From Haloarcula halophila (GTDB taxonomy: Archaea > Halobacteriota > Halobacteria > Halobacteriales > Haloarculaceae), in NCBI RefSeq assembly GCF_029278565.1, contig NZ_CP119559.1, positions 1,984,001-2,048,000 of the forward strand: a DNA stretch of 64,000 nt. The letters run 5' to 3'. The notes below the pieces were generated by a model. That model saw only the letters and a list, made by a program, of their open reading frames with translations. It had not been told where the DNA came from and made no database searches. Of the stretch, positions 26,055-33,025 are shown one piece after another (positions within the stretch are counted from its first letter, which is position 1; each line of letters starts with the position of its first letter). A program made the position numbers and the translations under genes.

Positions 26055-26768
26055 ATGCCGAAACGTGCTCAGACTGGAGGTATGCGCATCTCCAGCGGTG
26101 TCCCCGGATTCGACGAACTCGTCGAAGGGGGGCTCTTGACCGACCGCCTGTACGTCGTCAGCGGCCCTCCAGGGAGCGGAAAGACGACGTTCTGCTCGCA
26201 GTTTATCACACAAGGGGCGAAGGAAGGGGACTCCTGTCTCTACGTGACGATGCACGAGACGAAGACCGAACTGATGCAGGACATGTCGGGCTACGAGTTC
26301 GGGTTCGACCGGGCGATCCAGTCCGACGCCGTCCAGTTTCTCAACCTCGTGACCGAGAACGGTAAACGGACGATCACACAGTTCGGCTCGGAGGGTGGGT
26401 TGACCAACCGACTCGTCGCCTACATCAGACAGAACGACATCGAACGGGTCGTCATCGACTCGACGATGCTCCTCCAGCATTTCATGAACGACGTCGGCGA
26501 CGAGATCACCGGGTTTCTCTCGGCGCTGAAACAGACCGAGGCGACGACGCTGCTCATCTCGGAGATGACCGATCCCTCCTCGTACAGCGACGAACACTAC
26601 CTCGCCCACGGGGTCATCTTCTTCCACAACTTCTTGGAAGGCGGTAGCATGATACGAGGCCTCCAGGTGATCAAGATGCGTGGGACTGCCATCGACTGTG
26701 ACATCCGCCAGATCCAGTTCTCGGACGAGGGCCTGCGGGTCCTGCCCGACCAGAAGGTCGAGTCATGA
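26055..26768 (+). CDS. KaiC/RAD55-like RecA-family ATPase
   Basis: A 237-residue single-domain RecA-like ATPase. It has the KaiC-type opening SSGVPGFDELVEGGLL, Walker A GPPGSGKT (37-44), and Walker B RVVIDST (131-137). It lacks the second KaiC domain. Single-domain KaiC-like (RadA-like, RAD55 family) proteins in archaea act in signalling and motility; the haloarchaeal ones are mostly uncharacterised. An in-frame ATG at 26082 would shorten it by nine residues. A gagttatc box at 26020-26027 supports the start used. The stop overlaps the start of the next gene by four bases (atga), so both proteins are made in a coupled fashion. Confidence 0.88.
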   Translation: MPKRAQTGGMRISSGVPGFDELVEGGLLTDRLYVVSGPPGSGKTTFCSQFITQGAKEGDSCLYVTMHETKTELMQDMSGYEFGFDRAIQSDAVQFLNLVTENGKRTITQFGSEGGLTNRLVAYIRQNDIERVVIDSTMLLQHFMNDVGDEITGFLSALKQTEATTLLISEMTDPSSYSDEHYLAHGVIFFHNFLEGGSMIRGLQVIKMRGTAIDCDIRQIQFSDEGLRVLPDQKVES

Positions 26769-27175
26769 GCCGCTATGCGCGCGAGTTCGACACCGACTGG
26801 GAGACCATCGACAAGGACGAGGCGACCGAGCGCGCCTACGCTATCGGTGTCGCCGAGCGACTCGGCGAGTACAACCGTGAGGAACTCGAGCGCATCTACG
26901 CCGAGATGGGATCGGCCTACCAGAAGAGTCTGGTCGAACTGGCCTACGACGAGGGCCGCAACGAGGCAGCGGAGATCGCGGAGACCACCGACGCCGACGG
27001 GACTGCCGTCTGGGAGGATCTGGTCAACGGCGAGAAGAGCTATATCGCCGAGGACGAGATGCCGACCGGCGGCCGGGACGGCCTTCCGGAAGCACTCGAA
27101 CCCTCGGAACTGCTCGACAGGCAGGAGGTCGACAGCACCGAGCGCGTCGACAAACCCAACTTTCTGGACCGCTGA
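26765..27175 (+). CDS. acidic partner protein of the KaiC-like ATPase
   Basis: A 136-residue acidic, largely helical protein (TERAYAIGVAERLGEYNREE; QKSLVELAYDEGRNEAAEIA) with a tail ending ERVDKPNFLDR. No cysteine, no membrane segment and no recognised domain. Its start overlaps the stop of the ATPase gene by four bases, which argues for equal amounts and a complex with it. I do not know its function. Confidence 0.8.
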   Translation: MSRYAREFDTDWETIDKDEATERAYAIGVAERLGEYNREELERIYAEMGSAYQKSLVELAYDEGRNEAAEIAETTDADGTAVWEDLVNGEKSYIAEDEMPTGGRDGLPEALEPSELLDRQEVDSTERVDKPNFLDR

Positions 27176-27188
27176 GACGGACGGCCGT

Positions 27189-27716
27189 TCACTCCGGGGG
27201 TTCGACCGGCGCTTCTAGCTGGGCGATATCCACGACGAGTTGGTTGTTCGTCGCGTCGACGGCGACGACCGTCCCGGCGACGACGAGTCCCGCGACCGGG
27301 GTCGGACCGAGCGCGACGGCCTGCCCGACGCTGAACTGCGAGACGGGGTCCTGCAGGTGGACCCGCGCCTGGCACTTCTCGGGGTGGTGGACCCCGGTCA
27401 GGTTGATCTCCTCGACCGTGACGTCGACGCGCTCGAAGTCGTGGGCCAGCGTCACTGATTCGGCGTCGTCCATCGAATCGCGCCCGATCGCCTCGTAAGC
27501 CAGTTCGGTCGGCTTGTATCCGCCACTGGGTCCGGAGACGCTCTCGACCAGACCCAGCGCTGCGAGGCTCTGCATCTGGTTCTGGACGGTACCGAGGTTG
27601 CGGTCGATCTCGTCGGCGATGACGCGGCCCTTCACCGGCCCGTCGGCTGACTGGTGCCTGTTGACCAGCGTCGTGAGCGTGCGCTGTTGACTGCCGGTCA
27701 ACTCGATCTGGACCAT
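27189..27716 (-). CDS. HTH transcriptional regulator (Rrf2/winged-helix-like)
   Basis: A 175-residue protein. Residues 1-75 form a winged helix-turn-helix (TGSQQRTLTTLVNRHQSADG, VIADEIDRNLGTVQNQMQSL, LGLVESVSGPSGGYKPTELA) with the GPSGGYKP wing typical of Rrf2-like proteins. The C-terminal half is a beta-rich domain (EEINLTGVHHPEKCQARVHL; LGPTPVAGLVVAGTVVAVDA), probably ligand-binding. It has only one cysteine, so it is not an FeS Rrf2. The ATG at 27716 is chosen because a TATA-like box (agtataa, 27741-27747) lies 25-31 bases upstream. It converges on the ATPase operon and diverges from the ribbon-helix-helix gene. Confidence 0.85.
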   Translation of the reverse strand: MVQIELTGSQQRTLTTLVNRHQSADGPVKGRVIADEIDRNLGTVQNQMQSLAALGLVESVSGPSGGYKPTELAYEAIGRDSMDDAESVTLAHDFERVDVTVEEINLTGVHHPEKCQARVHLQDPVSQFSVGQAVALGPTPVAGLVVAGTVVAVDATNNQLVVDIAQLEAPVEPPE

Positions 27717-27740
27717 ATCGTCTGTTCCACGAGTAGGCAC

Positions 27741-27807
27741 TTATACTGTGGGCTCGGAGAAACACCTGTGACTGTTCCGCCCCCGATGGGAACAGGAGTT
27801 ATATACC
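27741..27807. promoter_or_regulatory. divergent promoter pair between HTH and RHH genes
   Basis: Two TATA-like boxes face opposite directions: ttatact (27741-27747; agtataa for the minus-strand HTH gene) and gttatatacc (27798-27807; for the plus-strand gene starting at GTG 27829). Both are 25-31 bases from their start codons. Because both genes encode DNA-binding proteins, mutual or autoregulation through this 110-base space is plausible. Confidence 0.6.
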
Positions 27808-27828
27808 AGAGTCGATAAGCCGGCCACT

Positions 27829-28065
27829 GTGAGCAAAGTCAAGGTGTCACTGTCGGACCAGACTGTGACCGACATCGAACGGCTCGTCGAACAGGGAGAG
27901 TTCATCAATCAGGACCAGGCCATCGAAGACCTCCTCAAGCGTGGGGTCTCGGCCTACAACACGACCGAGGAGTCGACGGAGTCCGAACTGGACGATCAGA
28001 TGTTCGGCCAGACTGCCGCCGACCAGCAGGACCCGGCCATGCAGGACGACGACTACGGGTTCTGA
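27829..28065 (+). CDS. ribbon-helix-helix-like regulator (DUF7120-like)
   Basis: A 78-residue protein. The first 45 residues (KVKVSLSDQTVTDIERLVEQ, GEFINQDQAIEDLLKRGVSA) have the strand-helix-helix pattern of CopG/MetJ ribbon-helix-helix DNA-binding proteins: alternating hydrophobic strand, then two amphipathic helices. The tail is acidic and Gln/Asp-rich (QTAADQQDPAMQDDDYGF). It starts at GTG, supported by the strong gttatatacc box. It probably binds DNA as a dimer; targets are unknown. Confidence 0.8.
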   Translation: MSKVKVSLSDQTVTDIERLVEQGEFINQDQAIEDLLKRGVSAYNTTEESTESELDDQMFGQTAADQQDPAMQDDDYGF

Positions 28066-28104
28066 TACCGTCGACGAAAAACGAGTGCTGGGGCCGCAGC
28101 GGCG

Positions 28105-28392
28105 TCAGAACGAGACCTGATCGGGGCCGTCTTCGCCCATCGCGACGGGATCACGGTCCGAGTACCCCTTGCGCCCGATCGCCTTGCTGGAGACCGCCGA
28201 GTACGTCGCCAGCCGCGCCTCTTCGGGCGTCTCGTAGGTCTCGGAGGTGAGACGACCCAACGCGTCCGCCAAGGTCTCGGTCCCGTTCGGTAGCTCCAGT
28301 GTGGTGTCCCCGACGGCTTCGATGAGTTCCTCGGTCGTCAGCGGGTAGGTCTGTGCATCGTACGACTCGGTCGCCTCGGCTAGCATCCGCAT
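28105..28392 (-). CDS. DUF5789-like small haloarchaeal protein
   Basis: A 95-residue protein (MRMLAEATESYDAQTYPLTT, EELIEAVGDTTLELPNGTET, SETYETPEEARLATYSAVSS, ending GEDGPDQVSF). It resembles the haloarchaeal family I recall as DUF5789, related in pattern to DUF2795 proteins with an EELIEAVGD..LPNG core. Function unknown. On the coding strand a tttattatc box (28413-28421) lies about 25 bases upstream of the ATG and supports leaderless initiation. Confidence 0.75.
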   Translation of the reverse strand: MRMLAEATESYDAQTYPLTTEELIEAVGDTTLELPNGTETLADALGRLTSETYETPEEARLATYSAVSSKAIGRKGYSDRDPVAMGEDGPDQVSF

Positions 28393-28541
28393 ACATCCCG
28401 GAAGTTAACGGAAGATAATAAACCTTCACCATTTATAATCATAATACTCCTTAATGCGTATAATGCACGCACGTCGTGTGTGGACAGATCACGCACGGAG
28501 CATGTCGAAGGGTCTTCCTGCCCGGCGGAACTGTCGTCTGT
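28393..28541. promoter_or_regulatory. AT-rich divergent promoter region
   Basis: An unusually AT-rich stretch (28403-28466) in a high-GC genome. It contains gataataaacc (28413-28423), catttataatcataatact (28430-28448) and gcgtataatgc (28456-28466). The first fits the minus-strand DUF5789-like gene; the last points toward the PHP gene and would give it a short leader of roughly 50-60 bases. The middle block has no assigned gene and may be an operator. Confidence 0.5.
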
Positions 28542-29318
28542 ATGGTTGTCGCGGATCTCCACGTCCATACCACGCGCTCCGACGGGACACTCACGCTGGC
28601 GACGCTTCCGGAGGCTGCCCGGGCCGCCGGCGTCGAGGCGGTCGCCGTCACCGACCACGACCGACTCAACCCCGATCTCGACGGTCCAGTGACCGATCGG
28701 GACGGACTGACGATCGTCCACGGGATCGAACTCCGCGTCGACGCCGGCGATCAGCGATTGGATCTGCTGGGGTACGGTGTCGACCCGACCGACGACCTCC
28801 GGGAGGCGTGTGCGACCATCCAGCAGAACCGCCGCGAGCGTGGCCGACAGATCATCGAGTGCGTCGAGGACCGACTGGGCGTGCCACTCCCGGTCGAACC
28901 ACGTGACGGTCTCGGTCGGCCACACATCGCACGCGCCATCGCAGAGGTCAGCGACTACGGCTACGGGGAGGCCTTCGAGGAACTCATCGGGAACGACTGC
29001 CCCTGTTTCGTCGCCCGCGAGATCCCGTCGTTCGAGCGCGGCCGGGACCTGCTCGCGGATGCCTGTGGGCTCGTCGGGCTGGCTCACCCGTTCCGCTACG
29101 AGGACACCGAGGCCGCACTGGCCCGCTGTGCGTCCGTCGACGCCGTCGAGCGGTGGTACCCCTACGACGACGCCGTCGACACCGAGCGGATCGAGCGCGC
29201 CGTCGACCGCTACGACCTCGTCCCGACCGGCGGTAGCGACGCCCACGGCGAGACCGTCGGGGGCGCGGGACTCGACGACCGGGCCTGGCAGCGGGTCCGG
29301 CGTGCCCTCGGTGTCTGA
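28542..29318 (+). CDS. PHP-domain metal-dependent phosphoesterase
   Basis: A 258-residue PHP-fold protein (TrpH/YciV-like). Motifs: ADLHVHTTRSDGT (metal-binding DxHxHxxxSDG), VAVTDHDRLNP, VHGIELRVDA, GLAHPFRYED and GGSDAHGE near the C-terminus, which together supply the trinuclear metal site. Relatives are RNA/DNA 5'-3' exonucleases (RNase AM) or 3',5'-bisphosphate nucleotidases, so a nucleic-acid or nucleotide phosphoesterase is likely. The ATG beginning MVVADLHVH is the family start; an in-frame GTG 66 bases upstream gives residues that do not fit. Confidence 0.88.
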   Translation: MVVADLHVHTTRSDGTLTLATLPEAARAAGVEAVAVTDHDRLNPDLDGPVTDRDGLTIVHGIELRVDAGDQRLDLLGYGVDPTDDLREACATIQQNRRERGRQIIECVEDRLGVPLPVEPRDGLGRPHIARAIAEVSDYGYGEAFEELIGNDCPCFVAREIPSFERGRDLLADACGLVGLAHPFRYEDTEAALARCASVDAVERWYPYDDAVDTERIERAVDRYDLVPTGGSDAHGETVGGAGLDDRAWQRVRRALGV

Positions 29319-29372
29319 CGGGTGGCGCACGGAATCCGAGGGTTCAATGTGGGCCGGCTACTACCGGTGGGT

Positions 29373-29537
29373 ATGCAGTGTCACTACTGTGACGACGAGG
29401 CCGACATCGCCGTCGAGAAAGACGGTCTGAAGGTCGGTGTCTGTAAGACCCACTTCCGCGAGCAGATGGCGGAACTGGAAGACGCCGACTGGATGGACGA
29501 ACTCGACGAGCAACTCGACATCGACCGGCGGGAGTAA
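29373..29537 (+). CDS. 54-residue zinc-binding protein (DUF6757-like)
   Basis: A 54-residue protein beginning MQCHYCDDEADIAVEKDGLK, then VGVCKTHFREQM and an acidic helix. Cys3, Cys6, Cys24 and His27 could bind one zinc in a CxxC-x17-CxxH arrangement. It resembles small haloarchaeal proteins that I recall as DUF6757. Function unknown. The start was chosen at the ATG before QCHYC; upstream residues are not conserved in character. A weak hairpin (gccgcc/ggcggc, 29542-29567) follows its stop. Confidence 0.78.
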   Translation: MQCHYCDDEADIAVEKDGLKVGVCKTHFREQMAELEDADWMDELDEQLDIDRRE

Positions 29538-29580
29538 CCGGGCCGCCAACGCTTTCCTTTCGGCGGCGACACCCCCGCGT

Positions 29581-30048
29581 ATGCGAAAGTGTTCTCTCGA
29601 CGACGCCGAGACGCGCATTGGACCGGCAGCGATCAAACGCCCGCTGACAGACCCGCTCGGTATCGAGAACGCGGCACTGAACTACTACGAACTCGCACCC
29701 GGCGACGCCTTTGGCTTCGGGTACCACCGTCACGCCGACCAGGAGGAAGTGTTCTACGTCCAGCGTGGGACCGTGACCTTCGAGACCGAAGCCGGGTCGG
29801 TCACCGTCAGCGCGGACGAGGCGGTTCGCTTCGGGCCGGGCGAGTGGCAAGTGGGCCGCAACGAGGGCGAGGAACGCGTCGTCGCGCTGGCGATGGGCGC
29901 ACCCCGCGACGCCGGCGAGACGGAGATGCGCCGCGAGTGTCCCGACTGTGGCGAGCGGACACCCAACCGGATCGAGTTCGCCGACGACCGGGAGGCGCTG
30001 GTCACGCTGTGTGCGGACTGTGGCGCCGAAACCGGTCGATTCACCTAA
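29581..30048 (+). CDS. cupin with C-terminal zinc ribbon
   Basis: A 155-residue protein. Residues 30-110 are a cupin barrel with the metal-binding motif GYHRHADQEEVFYVQRG (two His and one Glu) and a second motif with FGPGEWQVGRNEG. The C-terminus adds a zinc ribbon with CPDCG (about 119-123) and CADCG (about 144-148). Cupins of this kind are small metal-dependent isomerases, dioxygenases or sensors; the zinc-ribbon addition suggests binding to nucleic acid or protein. It converges with the lipoprotein gene, overlapping by four bases. Confidence 0.85.
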   Translation: MRKCSLDDAETRIGPAAIKRPLTDPLGIENAALNYYELAPGDAFGFGYHRHADQEEVFYVQRGTVTFETEAGSVTVSADEAVRFGPGEWQVGRNEGEERVVALAMGAPRDAGETEMRRECPDCGERTPNRIEFADDREALVTLCADCGAETGRFT

Positions 30049-30554
30049 CCGCGACAGCTCGTCGCGAGCGCCGTCGAGTCGTTGGCACCGATCGTCAACC
30101 GCGCCTCGACTGTGGTCGCGTCGGGGTGACACTGGAACCGGGTCCAGAGTTGCATCCGATCGTCGCCGGTCGTCCGCCGGACGACGAGCCAGAGCATCGA
30201 ACCACCGGTCTCGTCCCGAAGCTGCGTCCCGATCCCGCTGTTGGCCGGAACTCGGAACTCCTCGCTCGTGAGGTTCGCCCCGACCAGACGCACGTCGACG
30301 ACCGAGCCCAGCGACGACGGGCCGGACTCGGTCAACACGGTCGGCGAACGCCGCTGGACGGTTCCGTTGGCGTAGACGACGTCGACGCCGGTCGGCGCTT
30401 CGGGTGCGATGGAGACGCGCACGTCGTAGGGCTCGGCTGCCTGGTTGTCGACCGACAGCGAGATCGGCTGACCCGGCGCTGTCGGTTGGCCGCCGAAGCC
30501 GAGACAGCCGGCCGAGAGACAGCACAGCGCCACCACGAGCGGCAGCCGGTCCAT
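30045..30554 (-). CDS. putative lipoprotein
   Basis: A 169-residue protein with a secretion leader PLVVALCCLSAGC; LSAGC is a lipobox, so Cys17 is probably lipid-modified and the protein is anchored outside the membrane. The mature part is beta-rich and polar (PISLSVDNQAAEPYDVRVSI) with two further cysteines (FQCHPDATT; ATSCRG) that could form a disulfide. It resembles conserved haloarchaeal lipoproteins of unknown function. Confidence 0.82.
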   Translation of the reverse strand: MDRLPLVVALCCLSAGCLGFGGQPTAPGQPISLSVDNQAAEPYDVRVSIAPEAPTGVDVVYANGTVQRRSPTVLTESGPSSLGSVVDVRLVGANLTSEEFRVPANSGIGTQLRDETGGSMLWLVVRRTTGDDRMQLWTRFQCHPDATTVEARLTIGANDSTALATSCRG

Positions 30555-30633
30555 ACCCGACGGTCGGTTCGCAGCCGCAAAACCCTGTGGGCGAACGTCA
30601 GCGTTTAGTGTGGCGATCCTGACGCTGGCTACA

Positions 30634-31125
30634 GTGACACGTCAGAACCGTGCAGTGTGGGCCAGACAGACGGGGCGGATCGGTGCGCTCCTGTCGGCGC
30701 TGGGCGTCGTCGTCTGGGCCAGCGGGCTCCCGTTCCTGTTTCCAAGCCTCGGGCCGACGGCGTACCTCTACGCGACGCAGCCGTCTGCACCGACGTGTCG
30801 GGTCCGGCGGGTCCTGGGTGGTCACGCCGTCGGGGTCGCCGCCGGGCTCGTCGCCTATCACACCGTGGCCGGCGGTGTCGTCATCACGGCCTCCATGACC
30901 GCCGGCGCACCGGGGACGCTACGACTGGCAGCGAGCGGTGTCGTCGCGGCGATGTTGACGACCGTCGGGATGTTCGTGACCGACACGCACCACGCGCCGG
31001 CGTGTGCGACGACGCTCATCGTCGGACTGGGGATTCTCCCGTCGCTCCGGGAGGGGGGAATCATCCTCGTGGCGGTCTCGGTGTTGGCCGTCGAACACGC
31101 GCTCGTCGGCCGACTGCTCGAGTGA
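30634..31125 (+). CDS. HPP-family membrane protein
   Basis: A 163-residue protein with four to five hydrophobic helices. It matches the HPP family: SLGPTAYLYATQPSAPTCRV (the position of the HPP-like SxGPTAxLLF...P.A.PR signature), GGHAVGVAAGLVAY, and FVTDTHHAPACATTLIVGLG. Some family members transport nitrite or are linked to nitrogen metabolism; the function here is unknown. The GTG at 30634 lies about 26 bases after a gtttagtg box (30603-30610) and is preferred to a GTG at 30610 that lies in the box itself. Confidence 0.78.
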   Translation: MTRQNRAVWARQTGRIGALLSALGVVVWASGLPFLFPSLGPTAYLYATQPSAPTCRVRRVLGGHAVGVAAGLVAYHTVAGGVVITASMTAGAPGTLRLAASGVVAAMLTTVGMFVTDTHHAPACATTLIVGLGILPSLREGGIILVAVSVLAVEHALVGRLLE

Positions 31126-31126
31126 G

Positions 31127-31846
31127 TTAGTCGTCGTCTGCGGCGACTTCGCCCCGAGCCGTGGCATCGGACTGGACCGTCCGGACGTACTCCGTGAAGT
31201 TCTCGAACAGCTGTTTGGCCTCACAGGCCGCCCGGTAGTTCTCTTCGGTGATGCCGTCGATGACCCGCTGGACGCGCTCGTCGGCTAGTTCGTCCTTCCC
31301 CGAGGTGACCGTCTCGGCGGTCTGGGTGTCGTACTCCGGGTGGAACTGCACGGAGAAGACGTGTCCTTTCCGGAAGCCGTGGACGCCGTAGTCGTTCTCG
31401 GCGAACTGTTCGGCACCCGGCGGGAGCTGTGCGACGTGGTCCGAGTGGGTCGTAAACACGGTAAAGGAATCAGAAACCCCGTCGAGAAGCTCGTTCTCGC
31501 CGTCGTGTTCGACGGTCCGGTAGCCGATCTCGTAGTCGTCCATCGGCTCGACGCGGCCACCGAGCGTGTGTGCCAGGAGCTGGTGGCCGAAACAGACGCC
31601 CAGGAACGGCAGCCCGCGGTCGATAGCCGAGCCGACCCACGACTCCAGGTCGGCGATCCAGGGTTCGTCCCAGTAGACTGAGGCCCGCGATCCGGTGACG
31701 AGACAGCCGTCGAACGCGAAGTCTTCGGGCAGTTCGCGCTCGGTGACGTCGTACTCCACGAGGTCGGCGTCTAGTTCCCGCCGGAAGTTCCGGCGGTTGG
31801 CCGTGCCGTCGTGGGCCGCGTTCAGCAGGGCGATACGCAGACTCAT
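31127..31846 (-). CDS. class I glutamine amidotransferase
   Basis: A 239-residue stand-alone GATase1 (GMP-synthase glutaminase-like). The catalytic triad is complete: Cys85 in GVCFGHQLLAH, His169 and Glu171 in FSVQFHPEYD. VTGSRASVYWDEPWI is the usual second signature. Such free-standing proteins hydrolyse gamma-glutamyl groups or provide ammonia to a partner; no synthase domain is nearby. The C-terminal acidic helix (about 180-239) is a haloarchaeal extension. Its stop is one base from the end of the HPP gene (convergent). Confidence 0.9.
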   Translation of the reverse strand: MSLRIALLNAAHDGTANRRNFRRELDADLVEYDVTERELPEDFAFDGCLVTGSRASVYWDEPWIADLESWVGSAIDRGLPFLGVCFGHQLLAHTLGGRVEPMDDYEIGYRTVEHDGENELLDGVSDSFTVFTTHSDHVAQLPPGAEQFAENDYGVHGFRKGHVFSVQFHPEYDTQTAETVTSGKDELADERVQRVIDGITEENYRAACEAKQLFENFTEYVRTVQSDATARGEVAADDD

Positions 31847-31906
31847 TCACGGAAAGACAGACGCCCGAGGCGTAAAAACCTGCATATCCGTCCCAGCACT
31901 TGCCGC

Positions 31907-32353
31907 TCACTCCGACAGCCGGAGGCCGACCGCCGCGGCCGTGCCGTAGCCGACGGCGACCGCCACCGGCCACACCGTCGCCGTCGTCAGGACCCACGGG
32001 AGGGCGACGCCGTAGGCCAGTCCCAGGGTTGCGCCGGTCACCGTCCGGACGGCGTTGTAGCCCCGACGGTCGGTAAACGTCGTTACCGCCCAGTCTGCCA
32101 GTGCCGGTGCCGGCCCGAACGCGACCAGCGGCGCCCACAGCCCGCCCCCGACACCGAACAGGACGGCGAGGGAACCGAGGACGATTCCGGGGTAAACGCC
32201 GGAACAGCGGGCACAGACCGCGACCTCGCGGTCGGCTACCCGGAGCCGGTGGCATCGATAGTACTCGTCGGCCCGGTGGTGTGAGAGGAGGTACGGCGCC
32301 ATCGCTGCGAGCGCACGCCGGAGTTCCGTGGTCCGGTCACTCGGAGTGGCCAT
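31907..32353 (-). CDS. DUF2085 membrane protein
   Basis: A 148-residue protein with about three to four membrane helices. The DUF2085 signature is present: YYRCHRLRVADREVAVCARC followed by SGVYPGIVLG; the three cysteines suggest metal or disulfide chemistry at the membrane face. Function of the family is unknown. Its start overlaps the 3' end of the upstream TM2-domain gene by 17 bases, indicating coupled translation. Confidence 0.85.
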   Translation of the reverse strand: MATPSDRTTELRRALAAMAPYLLSHHRADEYYRCHRLRVADREVAVCARCSGVYPGIVLGSLAVLFGVGGGLWAPLVAFGPAPALADWAVTTFTDRRGYNAVRTVTGATLGLAYGVALPWVLTTATVWPVAVAVGYGTAAAVGLRLSE

Positions 32354-32999
32354 CGTCGATGTCGTCGGGACCGTCGACGCGGGTGCTCTCGGTGTCCTCG
32401 GCTGTCGCGGACGCTGCTGTACTCTCGTGTGCCGACTCCGCTCCGTCCTCGTCGCTCTCGTCGTCTTCGTCGCTCTCGTCGTCTTCGTCGTCGACGTACG
32501 CGCGCTGGAACTCTTGGTCGGTCTTGGACAGATAGAGGATTCCCTCGATCAACCCTACGACCGCCGGGATGCCGGTCCAGAAGAAACAGAGGTACAACAC
32601 GCCGATACCGATGTTTCCCAGGTAGAAGTGGTGTGCACCCAGCCCGCCGAGCAGGATCCCCAGGACGCCCGCGGTGACGCGATCCTTCGGCGATTCGGCG
32701 GTGCTTCCGGCGGCTGTGGCGTCTGCCTGCTCCGTTCCACACGCCGAGCAGAACTTCGCGTCGGCGTCGAGTGTCGTCCCGCAGCTCTGACAGTACTTCT
32801 CCCCGGCCGGTGCCGTCTCGACTGTCCCGGATTCGGCCGTGGCGTCGTCCGGGTCACCGCTATCGTCCGTCCCGCCGGTGTCGGTGTCTATCGGCCCGTT
32901 GCTGTCGTCGTCGAACTCGACCCAGTCGTCCTCGTCGAGGGGGGCGTCCCCCGCCTCGGTGGGGTCGCTGTCGTCGGAGGGATCGTCGTCCGGGGACAT
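32337..32999 (-). CDS. zinc-ribbon and TM2-domain membrane protein
   Basis: A 220-residue protein with four parts: an acidic disordered N-terminus (1-65), a zinc ribbon (CQSCG and CSACG, about 70-90), a TM2 domain with two helices (GVLGILLGGLGAHHFYLGNI, then GVLYLCFFWTGIPAVVGLIE), and a very acidic C-terminus (DDEDDESDEDDESDEDG). TM2 proteins are small membrane proteins of unclear role. It is the first gene of an operon with the DUF2085 gene. Confidence 0.88.
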   Translation of the reverse strand: MSPDDDPSDDSDPTEAGDAPLDEDDWVEFDDDSNGPIDTDTGGTDDSGDPDDATAESGTVETAPAGEKYCQSCGTTLDADAKFCSACGTEQADATAAGSTAESPKDRVTAGVLGILLGGLGAHHFYLGNIGIGVLYLCFFWTGIPAVVGLIEGILYLSKTDQEFQRAYVDDEDDESDEDDESDEDGAESAHESTAASATAEDTESTRVDGPDDIDDGHSE

Positions 33000-33025
33000 A
33001 CCAGGGAGACTCGACAGCCCGGCTG

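Noticed and set aside
24951-26627. A 558-codon minus-strand frame opposite the Nmad3-like and KaiC-like genes
   Set aside because: Composition is that of an antisense shadow, and both opposing genes have recognisable motifs and promoters.
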